Positions 32,232 through 44,873 of a DNA stretch of 64,000 nucleotides are shown here, piece by piece. Each line of letters starts with the position of its first letter. Position 1 is the first letter of the stretch. The notes beneath the pieces were generated by a model. The model was not told where the DNA came from. It made no database searches and worked only from the letters and a program-made list of their open reading frames with translations. The translations under genes were made by a program, and so were the position numbers. The stretch comes from Halocafeteria seosinensis (lineage: Eukaryota > Sar > Bigyra > Bicosoecida): the NCBI GenBank assembly GCA_001687465.1, contig LVLI01000536.1:1-64000 (forward strand), in the 5' to 3' direction.

Positions 32232-32882
32232 GTTAAAGCCACGTCTGCTCTGGTTAATCGCCCTTCACGTCGCGCATGCGCGCAACAGAGCACCTGCACT
32301 GTTTGTCCGAAAGTTCGTTGTCTTCGCAGAAGCGCACCCTTAGTCCCTATACATGATTCGACTGTACACTTGCAGTGAAAGCTTCTCCTCCGCCGCTAAA
32401 GGGCACACAAGACACTGTGCACTGGAATTCACCTTTTTTAAGGAGCGTTTACTGTCTACCCGAACCCGAGTTCCTGGCGGTAGATCCGTTGAGCGCGCCG
32501 CCTTTTACACGTTTGTTTCCTCTCCAGAATTGCCACACTATGGAGCCCGAACCAGCGTCGTTGATAGTGGGTGACTTAACGACCACAGTTGAAGCGAAAC
32601 AATGTATGAATAACCCTCCTGTCTACGGGAAAACATGTTCTCCCGTTGGGTCGCATACGTGCACGAATCGCAGTCTGCGATCCCATCCCATGTCGCAACC
32701 GATTTTTTTTGAAAAAGGCGACGATAAGATTGTCCGGTCCAACATATCTTGAACCTTTTTCTTGGTGCGAAAACTGACTGTTTTTATCGGGTTTATTAAA
32801 AGGGTTCCATGTGTCCCCACGCCACAATGGGCACATTCTAGGATACTTTAGACACCGAACTAGGTGACAAGCAACCATTGGG
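32232..32882. promoter_or_regulatory. Divergent intergenic region
   Basis: Separates head-to-head genes (minus from 32231, plus from 32883). Plus-strand frames at 32353-32752 look like noise. It must hold both promoters. Confidence 0.5.
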
Positions 32883-35186
32883 ATGGATAGGGAACCGCAA
32901 AGCCACACAGAAAGGGGCTCAAAGGAGACCGCCTCTGGCGCCTCCGGCCGGAAAAATGGCTCCTCCAGAAATGGCTCCATACAGAATGAACCCATGATTA
33001 TTTGTGGTCTAACTTTGTGTGATCGACGCCTCCATTTCCCGGCTACAATGAAAGGGTTGGCTCTACTGGCGGTCTTCATCTGCGCTGGAGTTATCTTGAT
33101 CAACATGGCCCGAACTGCCTCCTCAGGGAGCCTTCATGAGATGATTAGTCAACATGATACCATGATGCGTGTTGTGGGTCGCCAGCACACTCCAGAGCAT
33201 CCTCCAGTGAAACCAGTTGAACAACCTCCCGAACACAGGAGCACCATGACGGCAGATGAGAAGAGAAGAAAGGACCTCGAAGAGCACCGGAAACGCCTTC
33301 AGGAGCTCGAGAAACAGAAGAAGGAGCAGCAAGCTCCCCAACAAGCCCAAACGCAGACGTCGGATCAAGGAGATAAGGGTAAGAAAGTTGACCAACAGCA
33401 GCAACAACAGCAGAAGCCGGAATCGAAACCGTCAGAGCAACAACAGCAGTCTCAGGATCAGTCACGATCTGCAGGCTCGAATGAACATATGTCTCCCGAA
33501 GAGCTCACGTTCTCGCTGAATCAGGTAGGCGCCGGAAGAGCTGCTCTGCTAAACTATCCAAAGACATCGCAACGCATGGCGAACGCTCGAAAGCATTTTG
33601 AGCTACATGGGGATGTGACGCCTGGAAGGGACCCGAAAACTCCCCTGAAACGAAAGTCTGTGGGCGAAGACAAGGCAGGCTTCTTGGGGAAACAGGAGGA
33701 CCCTATGGAAGATGACAGTAGGGCTAGAAACTACAGACCTAGACAACTGGATCCAACGAGTGAGAATTACCAGAAACAATGCCAGGACCTCCATCCTCAA
33801 GGGCGTCACGCAATTGTAACTATGGCTAGTGGAGATTCAAGCGCTCGTATGGCGACTGGCCTACTGCAAAGTCTCTTTGACGTCAACACATGCTCTACAA
33901 TTGACGTGATAGTGTTGGTTAGTGGGGGCGGACTTGGATCGGATGATTGCAAGAAAGGGAGGATTCCTGAGCTGAAAGGGACTTGCCGCTCTAAAACACC
34001 GAAAGATCTTCGCAGTGCTGTGTCAGAAGTTTATCTTGAGTCGTGGAAAGACTTAGGGGTTAAACCTCGCGGAGTGAGACCGATTGGTACGGATTCAAGT
34101 AAGTTCCACAGTGTCAATGGTGTTGCGACCTTATTGGAAATCATTCTCAATACTCCTACCGCTCTGTCGGCGCAGCTAAGATCAAGATTCCCGGAGGACG
34201 GCAACATTTCTGGGGAATGGCTTTCAATAAGTTAAATGTGTTTAATATGACTGAATATTCTAAGGTATGGAGAGGGTGACGCCTGTCGAAGCAGACAACT
34301 GACACTAACCCCTGTTGCTCATGTGGTGCCTCCCAAGCAGATCTTGTGGCTGGACTCTGATGTACTCGTGCTCAAGAATTTGGACCACTTACTTTTCTAT
34401 CCTGAGTTGACGGCTGCGTTCACTAATGACTGCTGCAATAGAAATGCACCTCTCAAGGCCTCTGGTGGGTTTTGGGTCATTGAGCCTAACCGCAAGCGGA
34501 TGGACCAGATTATCGCAATGATCTATAGAGAATCTCCTCTTGTCGAAGCCGGTTTGGAACCAAACACTTGGCATTTCGGCGACATGTCCATGATGCTTGC
34601 TCTCTACACGAATGCCCACAAGCGTTCACGTTTGCTCTATCCAATGTCGGTAGACCCGCGGCAAGAACCGCTAGATACGTATAACGCATATCCGTCGGAG
34701 CAAGAGCCCATGAAGTCACTTCATGAGATTTATCAGAAGAAGTTTACAGTGGAACAGAAGGATAAACATCTACTTGCGGGATTGTTTGATGACGAGGTTG
34801 TTCCATTGAATGTTTCTCGGCCTGAATCTCTGCGGTTTGTAACCTCTGAGCGGGATATGAATTGGGGTGATCCCGTTGCCAAAGAAGTAGGTGCTCCAGT
34901 TGGTCGCGTATGGCATATGCTTAATGCCCAGTACGATTGGTTGCCGGGTGAATGCCATTGCATACCTGATCGAAATCGCGGTCCTGATTGGTTTTACTCG
35001 GTCCATCTTTCCTGTATTCCCATGCCCTGGCATAAGCCTGGAGCTTATGAAAAAAGATCGCAACTAATGAACCAAATGAGAGAGAAAGTTGCACCATGCC
35101 TTAGTGACTACTTTGTTCTCTGGTTAGATGCGTTTAAGAGGGCGCTAGGTAAACGTTACTTGCGGGACCCTTGGTCGAATTCGTAA
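32883..35186 (+). CDS. GT8-like glycosyltransferase, type II membrane protein
   Basis: Exons 32883-34098, 34176-34264 and 34341-35186 close to 716 residues. A short cytosolic tail, one membrane helix at about 57-75 (LALLAVFICAGVILIN), and a Gln/Lys/Glu-rich stem (about 115-260) give the layout of a Golgi type II enzyme. The catalytic domain starts near 300 (HAIVTMASGDSSARM). Splicing joins FNKLNVFNMTEYSK directly to ILWLDSDVLVLKNLD, which holds the DxD metal/nucleotide-sugar motif (D440-S-D442). SGGFWVIEP, WHFGDMSMMLALY and VHLSCIPMPWHKPGAY correspond to the later GT8 blocks ending in the HxxxxKPW-type motif. GT8 enzymes are retaining transferases using UDP-sugars. The acceptor is unknown. 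Confidence 0.85.
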
Positions 35187-35331
35187 GTCTTCCGCGGATA
35201 AATGCGCATGCGACATGAGTATACAAGAACGAGATGGATGTTGTTAAAGCAACAGGACCTAGACGTCCTTTCGAACGTTAATATTGGAGAGGATACTTGC
35301 GGAATGCATGGTGGGGTCACATTTATTGCGT

Positions 35332-38178
35332 TTACGCGTCTGGAGGTGGCAACACCTCAGCGTCGCCATGTGACTCTTGCGACTGAGTGTCTTGATAGCT
35401 GGCATTTTCATCGTCTTCATGCTTCTGATCTTGTTCGTTTTCATTGGAGCCTTCCGCATCGCTGCTTTTGCGGTCATTGTCTTCACCGAAAGGAAGCTTG
35501 TCTTTGAGGGGAACACCCCCTAACGGTTCTTCGGGTTCCGTTGGATACCGCTCGACTTCTTTGTCGATGGCGCGAAACGCCGTCGTCCACCTGGAGGGAA
35601 AGCAGAATGCACAATTCGCCCCACTCTTACCTCTTGGGTATTTTTCAAGCACACTTACGTGGTATCATAGAGGAATGGGCGAAGGTCAAATCGATTGTCC
35701 TCTGGCGAATACTGTTCCGCATGATAGCTGGGGGTTAGCGTCGTCATTTTGTGCCTGTTGATACTGTAGTACTTGAAAAACCTCTTAACCTGCATCGCAA
35801 GAAGCAAACAAGCAGATGAAGAAGAGTCCATAAACTTCCATTTCGTACAGGATTTCCATACTTTAGTTGCAATTTCAGAAGGAGACTGTCCTAGTGAACT
35901 TTGGGGACCCCATTCATGTAGCAGTTTACGGAACATGTTGTAGGGGCCACAGCGTGAGAGTTTTCGAAGTCGCCCAAACACTCCCAATTCTTGGTACGTC
36001 ATCCCCATATCTTCCTGCAAGAGAACGGCCTGATAATGAAGAATCATCCTTCTACAAAAGTTGAGGTCAACGTACTTCGTCAGTCTGTGTGTGCTCATCA
36101 CCCTGGTTCGCCTGATATGGCCTAAGTTCGGCAGTCGGCGGTGCATCAATTATACTTTTAATGCTGCGTAAACTTACCAAATAAAGTGCATTAGGAAAAC
36201 TTCAAGGAATGAATATTCCTTACCTTGTGTACCCTAATCGAGGGTTCGTTCCTGCCCAATAGAGGAATCGCTTCAGGTCCAGTTTCGAGATACCTCCTAT
36301 CGGATTGATATCAGCGCTGCTGCAATCATACTTCGTCATGTAACCTCGTAAAGCTTCATCGACATTGGACGAGCCGAGAACCAAAAGAAACCCTCTCTTT
36401 CCCCGCGTCCAAGGCAACAGTTGGGCCAATAAGTAGGCAAAGACCATGCGCAGCCGCGCTTGGATGTTCTGCAAAGCAACATCCTCAGCCTGGGACCCTC
36501 CTTGAGAAGTGTATTTTGGAGTGTGTCCTAGCAGGGAAGAGAAAACCTGAACGACGACATGCACCATCATATCTAGGTTCGCATTCAAATGGTAAGATCC
36601 AACATCCTTGGCCAGATTAGTGGCGCGATTCAGTGTGGCTTTACTGCTGTTTGATGTTCCCATGTAGCAAGTGTGGAATATCCTAGATGTGAACTGACAG
36701 CAAGATAAGATGGCGTCGATTTAGAATATCAGGTATTACGGTAAAGTACTTGGCTGCCTTACCTCTCTGGGATCAGTGGGTGTGTAGTCAGTACCTTCTT
36801 CTCCAGCAATTCTTCTGGCATCTTTTATAACCTGTCTGTTTCCTCTGCTGCATTCCGTCACAACCATGTGCGACATAATTCCTACCAGCGTTGCCGTTGA
36901 GCTGCTATCAGCACCTCCGGAAAGAGGGAGTAAGTAGCCACCAGCACCCGACCGTCTGAACGTAACAAGATTGAGACAACTTCGAGACACAGCTAGCCAC
37001 TCTAAAGTTTTGCCTTACCTTAAATAATCCCAAAGCCAGGCCGCTGGTCCAAACGCGATTTCCTCCTCTGGGGTGTGATAAAACACTTCTCGTCTAGGTG
37101 ATGGAGAGGCTGTAGTGTTTGCACATAGGAAGTAGTCAACTTCTACCAATGGAACCGAAAATGTTGAGCGAGCCTGTTGTCCTCGACTCGCTAGAGCCGC
37201 TCGATATCCTCGGACATCTTCTAGGTCAACATGGGCACTAATGACTTCTACATCGTTGAGTGAGAATTGGGTCGCTTGCTCGACAACTTTGCCATTCACG
37301 GAGATCAATGAACATCCATCAAAGTACAGTCGTCCACCACCATCACACCCTTGCTGGTTGGAGTAGACATAGACCCCGCCTCCTTTGGCCGTAGCACTGT
37401 TTATAAGATCCACTCGTTTATGCAATTTTCGCAGCTGGTGGTGGCTTCCAGATCCGTTCGAGATTATATCGGCCCCATTGAGTCCGAGCCAAATGTGAGG
37501 TGATCGAGGTGTGAATAGCTCCTCGCACGTCTCTGAGGCAACAGAAGCGTCTCTGCATTGCACTATGGCTACTCCAATGGGGGCTGTCTTTTGACCTCCG
37601 GTGGCGACTGTGATGGAGTTGGGGAGGTAGCATTCCTCCATGACATGGTTATGAACACGCTCTTCAGACCACGGTGTAAAATAGCGACTTTCTCGATAGT
37701 TACCGTCATCAGCCAAAAACATCTGCATTTACTCATAAATAAGAGAGGGAAAGACAAAAAAAAAACGGCAGTTAAGTCACTTCTCAAGTCGAGGACCGCG
37801 TCGTTTCGCGCTCTACACACGTACTTTTGGGCGAATCAGGAGGATCTTCTGGTTCAGACAAAATACGCGAGCATTGTATCGATTCCCTCGGTGGAGCACT
37901 GGCATACCCACGTCGAATAAAATATCCTGGGTGGAGGGATGCCTCAACAATTTCGCCAGCACATCCCAGGAGTGCTCAAATGTGTCCATTTCCAAGAAAT
38001 GGTCCTCGCAACCATATCCGGTCACTTCCAGTTCAGGTCCACTTCGATACCGAGCGCCCCTGCCTTTGGCTTGCATAATGGATTCCAGTATCCGTTGAAA
38101 GTTCCCGTCGAAATCCAGGACCCACTGGTTAAGATTGCATGACGCCACAGTGGCGATTTTAGGATTTTGATCGTCCAT
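35332..38178 (-). CDS. NADSYN1: Glutamine-dependent NAD+ synthetase
   Basis: Eight exons on the minus strand close to 783 residues: 38178-37825, 37722-37019, 36955-36763, 36693-36224, 36163-36076, 36014-35862, 35789-35659 and 35590-35332. The enzyme makes NAD+ from nicotinate adenine dinucleotide, ATP and glutamine. The N-terminal nitrilase-type glutaminase domain carries YGCEDHF and the catalytic Cys in [19 protein letters not shown]. The synthetase domain has the P-loop PLSGGADSS at about 363-371, then [48 protein letters not shown] and [20 protein letters not shown], all diagnostic. After the conserved end ([14 protein letters not shown]) there is an acidic, Ser/Gln/Asp-rich tail of about 60 residues that typical members lack. 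Its 3' end faces the GT8 gene, 145 bp away. Confidence 0.96.
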
Positions 38179-38309
38179 TGTTGACTACCGGTCACCTATA
38201 ACGAAAACATGCAATACTACTCGTGGAGGACCAAAAATGACAACACTGTTGATTCTGGATAGAGTCTACACTTCCTAACGTTCCGCCCGAATTCACTCGG
38301 CCCGACTTC

Positions 38310-38328
38310 GTCACACGGGCCGTGTGAC
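38310..38328. promoter_or_regulatory. Perfect inverted repeat GTCACACGG-G-CCGTGTGAC
   Basis: Nine-base arms around one G, about 130 bp upstream of the NAD+ synthetase start on the minus strand, in a 456-bp spacer that otherwise shows no gene. Probable transcription-factor site. Confidence 0.45.
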
Positions 38329-38634
38329 AAGATGAAGCGAGACTTAATAAAGCGCTAGTGCATTCGGTTCCTAGTCATGACTGGATTCGGAACTTGATAT
38401 GTGACGGGAAAGATGGATGCGTTCATGCAGGGTCGGGAACTGGAAGAATCAACTTCCCAGTGGAAGTTCCCAGTTCAGGCAGCGCAAAGTTCAATCATAA
38501 ACACAAATGTCTTGTAATATCTGGTTTACTTGTCATATTCTTAACACTCAAATTGTGTAGCGATATCCAGAGAAACTCGCACCAATACAAGTGGACCTTT
38601 TTCCACGCAGGCACAGGTTGGAATGGAATCACGA

Positions 38635-39467
38635 TTACTTCAGGAAACGAGGGAGAGGCGCACTGAGCAGCTTGGCACCACTGAGAGACGACAGTCCAAG
38701 TAGAACAAGCAATACCAATCCACAAGTCTGAGCTCCAGTCTTTCTCCCTTTCGGTCCTGCACAAAATACGACGAAGGCGTGACACACATCCAGACCGTAG
38801 ACACCGAACTCCTCAGCACATAACACACAAAGCACGATCCTCGGATCACACGTCGTTAAGTGACGATTCTAACAAAGCTTACCATGTTTTATGTACCCTC
38901 GGTAGTAGAAGAATCTGGCCAGCATGTAGGCACCAGCAGCAGCAGCACTGGTCTTGGGATAGCACAATCCGCCCATCACCTGTAGCAGAGCCAAGAAGTA
39001 CAACGCATACCCAAAGCAAATACCTTTACTCCATCGCGTACCAGAAAGGTTTCAACAGTGCAGACCTGCTCCAAGTAGTTCTGGTGAGCTCGCTGCGCAA
39101 GGTTGAACTCGTACCATTCCTTGTAGGTCAAGGCTTCACTATAGCGTCCATTTCCCATGTCTGGATACCCTCCCGGATTCAATTCCTCTTCCCCAGTTGC
39201 CTTCTTGTGCTCGTCCTTGAGTTGCTGAACCTTCTCGCGTCGTTGGAATTCGGCAGACCCTGCATCAACACTTCCAGGATTGCAGCATCCAGATGGAAGT
39301 TTTGTATCATGACAATCCGTACCAAATAGCTTCGGTCTCATCGTCGCAGCGCGTACACAGCTCATGTAGCATTGTGCTGCGACTCCGGTAGCGGCAAGAA
39401 CCACCTGCAATAATTCAAAAAGCGCGAAAAAATCCAAAAAATCCAAAATGTTCAATTCTGTGAACAT
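38635..39467 (-). CDS. MAPEG-family membrane protein (microsomal GST-like)
   Basis: Exons 39467-39042, 38979-38883 and 38756-38635 close to 214 residues. MAPEG proteins are four-helix enzymes of ER and outer membranes that use glutathione in detoxification or lipid-mediator synthesis. The key block EFNLAQRAHQNYLEQV matches the family's 'FNRAxRAHxNxxE' glutathione-site motif, and MGGLCYPKTSAAAAGAYMLARFFYYRGY matches the later 'GLxYPxxxAxxGxxxxxGRxxYxxGY' block. The last helix is GLVLLVLLGLSSL. A Cys-rich loop of about 60 residues between the first helix and the motif is longer than usual. The first 21 residues (MFTELNILDFLDFF and on) extend the first helix. They could instead be intron, since a TTGCAG acceptor lies just before VVLAAT, so the start is uncertain. 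Confidence 0.82.
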
Positions 39468-40300
39468 TCATCATACCCAGCCGTGGTCCTGGTTGAGATA
39501 AACTCAACCTTCCATGATAAATTTAAGAGTATTCTTAGATAAGAAAATTTGTGTGAATTAGTGTTTTGAAGAAAGAACAATCACTGAAAACTCGTCGTCT
39601 GTAACTTCCCGGCCGGTGGGCTATCTGTCACATTTGGGTGTGTGTCTGTACTAGCCGTGAGCATGCGTATCCGGATGCAGGCTTGTAAACGCAAGCAAGA
39701 AGAAGCCGATATACATCCCGTATCAAGTTTAGGCACATTCTCCTGATTGCATATTATGTGCAAAACAGGTTCGCTTCCTATGTTGAACTTAATTTCGTCC
39801 CACAACTTGCTAACTTCCTCAAGGTCCGCTTCCTCATTCTGTGCTCGGGAGCTAGCAGGAAGCCAGGAAACAAATTCATTTCGATTGCTTCACATCCAAT
39901 GTGGAGTATTGCGTTCCGGGGTACACAAGTGCTATTCTACTTTGCTTCGCTTGGACTTGGGCCACTTGGCTGCTTCGCTTCCACTTCCGGAAGAAAGACA
40001 GATGGCACGGCCGGTACCCGGAGACAGACACCCGACCTGTCCCGAGAGATCCCGTGCCATGGGCAGAACATGCCCGTCCCTTGGCATTATGATGAACATT
40101 TTCGAGGCATTGCAGTTCGATATTGATGATTTCAAGCATCTCATCGTATTCTACAGTGCTTGTACGAGGCAGTACTCGTCGAAGGAAACTAGAGAAAGCG
40201 CTTAATACCCCTTGTTTCCTTCGTCCCGGTGGGAAGTATTTGAAGAAAATCTGCAAAAATCGATTCCTCAGGACGGAAAAGGCCCTTCAATACGTCTACC
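39468..40300. promoter_or_regulatory. Divergent intergenic region
   Basis: Head-to-head spacer between the MAPEG gene (minus) and the TPR-J-domain gene (plus). It contains CTTCCGGAAG at about 39985 and the CCCGTGCCATGGGC element at 40051. No gene seen. Confidence 0.5.
40051..40064. promoter_or_regulatory. CCCGTGCCATGGGC element
   Basis: Shares CCGTGCCATGG with the 16-bp palindrome at 51895. A second half-site ATGGCACGG lies 50 bp upstream at about 40002-40010. About 240 bp before the TPR-J-domain start codon. Confidence 0.45.
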
Positions 40301-42244
40301 ATGGATGATTCGGCGCCCAGTCCTTCCGATACGAAGAAAATGAGGGAAGGATCATCCAACAATACCTCTACAAATGGGGACAGAAGTGATACAGCGATGA
40401 ATCAAGGGGGAAATCCGAGCTCAGAGAACCCACCCAAAATGCCTTCTGGAGGCACTTCTGGTGATAATGAAGGCGATATATCGATGAATAGTGGCTCCTC
40501 GGACGCTCCAGCCCAAGAGGAAGACGAAGAGACCAAGCGCGCACGTGAAGAAAGGGCGATGGAATTGAAAAACAAGGGAAATGAAGCCTATAAAAGTGGC
40601 CGCTATCGGGAAGCTATCTCCGTGTATGAGCAAGCTTTACAGGAAGATGACCGAATTTTGACTTGTTACACCAATATGGCGGCGGCTAAAATGATGCTGG
40701 GGGACTACGGAGGCGCGGCGCAAAATTGTGAACAAGCAATCAAAGTGGACTCGCAAGCGATTCGGCCGTACATGCGTGGAGGTCGAGCTTATTTAGCTTT
40801 GGGTGACTTTGATAAAGCAAAGAGTATGTTCACTCAAGCTATGGTGCGTGATCCTCGTGATTCAAAAGCTTCCGAAGAGAGGAACATCGTGGATCTCACC
40901 CGGCGTAGACTCGAGAAAGTAGAAGAACTAGTGGCCCAAAAGAATTACTCCCGAGCAATCCCCTTGGCTGAAGCAGCTGCCAGAGATGCACCAGGGTGTC
41001 TACGGCTCCAACTGAAACGCGTCGAAGCCAAGATAGGTGAAAAGCAGTACGATGATGCGTATGCTTTGACAACAGATTTGCTTCCAAAGTTTTCGTCTGA
41101 TCGACAACTGCTGTTATTGCGAGCAAGGGCACTTCAATATCAAGGGAACGTGCAAATGGCTGCAAGGCATTTACAAGAGGCATTACGATACGACCCAGAT
41201 AATCAAGAAATTGCGAAAGCTCTGAAAGCATGTAGGAAATTGGATAACCTGAAACAAAGTGGTAACGATGCCTTTAAGGTACGATGACGCATGAAGTAGA
41301 CTGCATACACAAGCATGACAACACTATGAGCTCTGTTTTTCTTATGACTGAATACAGAATGGTCGCGCTAATGAGGCGATCGAAAAGTACACAGAAGCTT
41401 TAGGGTTAGATCGGGAAAATGACGCCTACAATACCGCACTTTATGCAAACAGAGCTGCAGCGTATATGAAGTTACGGAAATATAAGGAAGCTGCTGATGA
41501 CTGCACCGAGTGCCTGAACAGAGACGAGAACTACTTTAAAGCCAGGCTACGGAGGGCTAAGTGCCTTTACTATCTGGGAGAAGAAGAAAACCTTGAACTA
41601 GCCGTTAGAGATCTCGAAGCAGCCAAGCGATCAGCGAACGATAGGGAAACACTATCTGAGATCGAACAAGAGTAAGCAACCATGCGGTACCCAGCTTCGT
41701 TACCCCAAACGACTCGTGTACTTAATTGCTTGGTTTATTCGAACTGCAGTTTGCGCAAGTACCGCTCTGCCCTCAAGCAAGCTAAACGCAAGGACTACTA
41801 CAAGTTGTTGAATGTCTCTAGAGGTAAGAACCCGAGGAATCAGCTCAAAGTAATTGCTTATGGAACTGTTGCTACGTTTCGCCTCACTTGACTGCAGATG
41901 CTGGGGAGGAAGAAGTCAAGAAGGCGTACAAAAAGGCAGCCCTTAAATGGCATCCTGACCGCCACGCAAGCAAATCGGAGGACGAAAAGAAGAAAGCTGA
42001 GAAAATGTTCAAAGATATTGGAGAGGCCTACAATGTCCTAAGTGATCCTGAGAAACGACGCAAGTACGACATGGGCGCCGACCTCGAAGAAATAGAGCAG
42101 GGTGGTCCAAGTGGAGGTGGTGAAGCAGACATGGATGCAATGAACATGTTCAATATGTTCTTTGGCGGTATGGGTGGTGGCATGGGTGGTATGGGCGGTA
42201 TGCCCGGTGGCCGTACAAGAGTCCATGTACGAACAGGGTTTTAA
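40301..42244 (+). CDS. TPR and J-domain co-chaperone, DNAJC7 (TPR2)-like
   Basis: Exons 40301-41278, 41358-41671, 41750-41823 and 41898-42244 close to 570 residues. After a polar N-terminus (about 85 residues), tetratricopeptide repeats run from about 85 to 450 (ELKNKGNEAYKSGRYREAIS, CYTNMAAAKMMLGDYGGAAQ, YANRAAAYMKLRKYKEAADD). The J domain follows (KRKDYYKLLNVSR, VKKAYKKAALKWHPDRH) with the HPD tripeptide that stimulates Hsp70 ATPase, and then EAYNVLSDPEKRRKYD. The tail is Gly/Met-rich (GGMGGGMGGMGGMPGG). DNAJC7-type proteins bind Hsp70 and Hsp90 through their TPRs and pass clients between them in the cytosol. Length and domain order agree with the family. The N-terminal spacer is longer than in animals. 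Confidence 0.92.
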
Positions 42245-42573
42245 CGACTTACTGGTACCACAAATTGTCGCTCGGCATACTACCACACTCGCACTTCACT
42301 TGGCATACATGTATCATTATAGAGCAAGCAACACAAGCAGAAAAACATACGAAGGGCAAGTCGTACATGCATATACCGTTCATTGGTAGTAAACTTCATC
42401 TCGGTAACTTCACAAAGTAGCCATCTTCACAAGGTACCCAAGGTATCATAAGACAATATGCACGCCTAAAAGCGTCGCCTTTCTGGCTGCGTGTTGAAGT
42501 TTCCATAGCGCGCAGATACATGTGTTGATATTACTCTGTAGTACAGGAGCTGTATGGGAACTAAATAGAGAAA
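42245..42573. other. Intergenic spacer
   Basis: A 329-bp gap between same-strand genes. Nothing beyond promoter and 3' sequence is expected here, and no motif was noted. Confidence 0.5.
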
Positions 42574-44831
42574 ATGTCAGCGGAGGACCACAATGGCCTC
42601 CTGCCGCGTTTTCTCCATTATGCCATGCTGGACTTAGTATTATGTCCAAAGTGCATAGGGAGACTCGCTGGAGTACGCTATACGGACTTTTACACCTCCT
42701 CTGGAGCTGTATTGGCTAGGGAATTGTCCAAAATAGCTCGGGTTCAGCCCAGAGAGGCCGAGACAGGAGCATCGTCCAATGACGATTACGAGTGGTATAC
42801 GACGAATTGGAACAAGCAGACGTGTCAGATGTGTTTGGGAATCCTTCAGAATGACTCTTGCTTGTTTCCGTACGGGGGATCAGCGAAAAAGTCTAGGAAA
42901 CGCAAACCACCCTGGGCTGGACAAGCCCAGCGGGAGCAAGCCATGCAAGCGTTGGATGAAACTTTGGAGTTCAGTCCCGATACAACGGACCCAAATGAAG
43001 GGACAAAATATTTGACGCCTGGGTCCGCCGTGAAACAGACAGTCGAACACCGAGGATACGACTGTCGACATGGAATCCTCAGCTCTTCGTTGCCCATCTG
43101 CATTCCAGTGCGAGAAGTAGCTACGAGGTATGTGTATTTGCCCTTCGAAGTACATGGATGTGTACATATTAAGACATAGCCAATTTTACGGCATTTGTGT
43201 GTGCTTTTCGATGGGTTTAATGCAGAGCTTGGTTGAGCCAAAAATTGGACGTTGCTCGCGTACCCATTCTTACCTTACAGAATTTTTCTGAGGATATCCA
43301 GAAACAGATAAACGCTTCTGATACAATTGCACATATTAACATTAAAGAAATTTTCCGAGTAAGTTAGTATCTTGAGAGCTTCGCCCAGTACGCTTTGACC
43401 TGTTTGTCTTCTCTCATTCTCAATTTCAGACACTTCTGTCGAAAGAAGTGTCGCGACAGATACCCTCTTTTCAGTTATTGTCGCAACAGGAGGTAGAAGC
43501 TTCTCTTGAAGATGAATGCATTGCTGAAAAGCTGAATATCATACCTGGTGATTTTGGGATATCATTAAATGTTATATTAAATAATGTTGAAGCTGACGAT
43601 GACCTCCGCTCCAGGTTCTCGCCAGATAATAAGAATGCCAAAAACACGAGTCCGAAAGCCCGTATTTCTGGAGGACAAGTATTAGCTTTTCTAGAAAAAC
43701 TGGGTGCCACAGAGATACCGAAGAACATACACGGAAATGACTTAATACCGATGCATACCCGTGAAAGTACGATCAGCGCGAATGGCTCTGCACAGAGCAT
43801 AAAGGACTTGTCTACCACGTTCTTTACTGTGGAAGTCAAGCGTTTAGCCATATACGTATGGGGGAAGTATTGCAAATACAAACGGGGACTTAGCCAAAGT
43901 CCTTGGTATGTTGACGGTAAGAGGGAAGGAGACTCCTCCGTTGAGGAATTGATCGCCGGACCGTTTGCGAAAGAGTCAGCTTCCACAGATGATAGACTTT
44001 GCTGCGAAGCTGCTTCATACAAATTCCACTCGGCGGGACGTGAAGACATTGATGTAAGGATGCTGGGAACAGGAAGACCTTTTGTGATAGAGTTATTAGG
44101 TATGTTGTTTATTAATAAGGCCGAGAGAACCATCTGTTGTGCAGTATTGTGTTGACGTCTGGAACACAGAACCAAAAAGGGTCACGCATCTACGTTCAAA
44201 AGACGCCATGAAATCCATCGAAGAACGGATAAACCACTTCGCACAGGGAGACATAGAAGTAAACAGACTGACACTAGCAAATAAAAATATTTTTTCTGGG
44301 TTGCAAAGCGGCGCCAGCGAAAAACGGAAGGTGTACGGGTGTGTCATTTGGTGCAGTCATAATGTCACTCCTGAATTCTTACGTGCTCGAATCGACTCGG
44401 TTACCGATTTAAGATTAGAACAAAAAACCCCCGTCCGAGTATTGCATCGGCGCTCCCTCTTAAGCCGGGAAAAGTATGTTTACCGAATGAAGACCGAGTG
44501 GCTGAATTCGCGATATTTTCTGCTAGAGATAGAAACATCTGCCGGCACGTATGTAAAGGAGTTTGTTCATGGGGATCTGGGAAGGACATGGCCCAATATG
44601 GGGGCGATTCTCTCAGGTAAGACAGATGATTGGAGGAAGGGCAAAAGTCGCTTTGTCTCCCTTGTTCACAAGAATCCACATATGTCTACATACTTTCCTT
44701 TTGATCCTTCCCGACGATGTTCAAAACTTAACGAGGATACCGGTGCGTCGGGAGAAAACACCGATTTGGGGTTTGTCGAGGCTGATATGTTACAGTTAGA
44801 TGTGCTCCAAGTCTTGGATGGCAACGAATGA
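42574..44831 (+). CDS. PUS10: tRNA pseudouridine synthase PUS10
   Basis: Exons 42574-43127, 43226-43358, 43430-44099 and 44170-44831 close to 672 residues. PUS10 converts U54/U55 of the tRNA T-arm to pseudouridine in archaea and many eukaryotes. The N-terminal half has two CxxC pairs (LCPKCIGRL; QTCQMCLGIL) for the zinc site. VWGKYCKYKRGLSQSPW and the catalytic-loop block SAGREDIDVRMLGTGRPFVIEL, with its Asp, are diagnostic. After splicing it continues EPKRVTHL. The C-terminal block SAGTYVKEFVHGDLGRTWPN also matches. A GTAAGA at 44617 may begin a fourth, in-frame intron, because the family continues almost directly to the final LQLDVLQV. I left it unspliced, so the last 70 residues are uncertain. 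Its stop is only 42 bp from the stop of the facing EF-hand gene. Confidence 0.93.
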
Positions 44832-44873
44832 TGCACTCCTCCGCTCTCATCCCTCTGAAGGCGCTGTTACGGT

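Noticed and set aside
32353-32752. Two overlapping plus-strand frames upstream of the GT8 gene
   Set aside because: Low-complexity, no motif, no splice logic joining them to the downstream gene.
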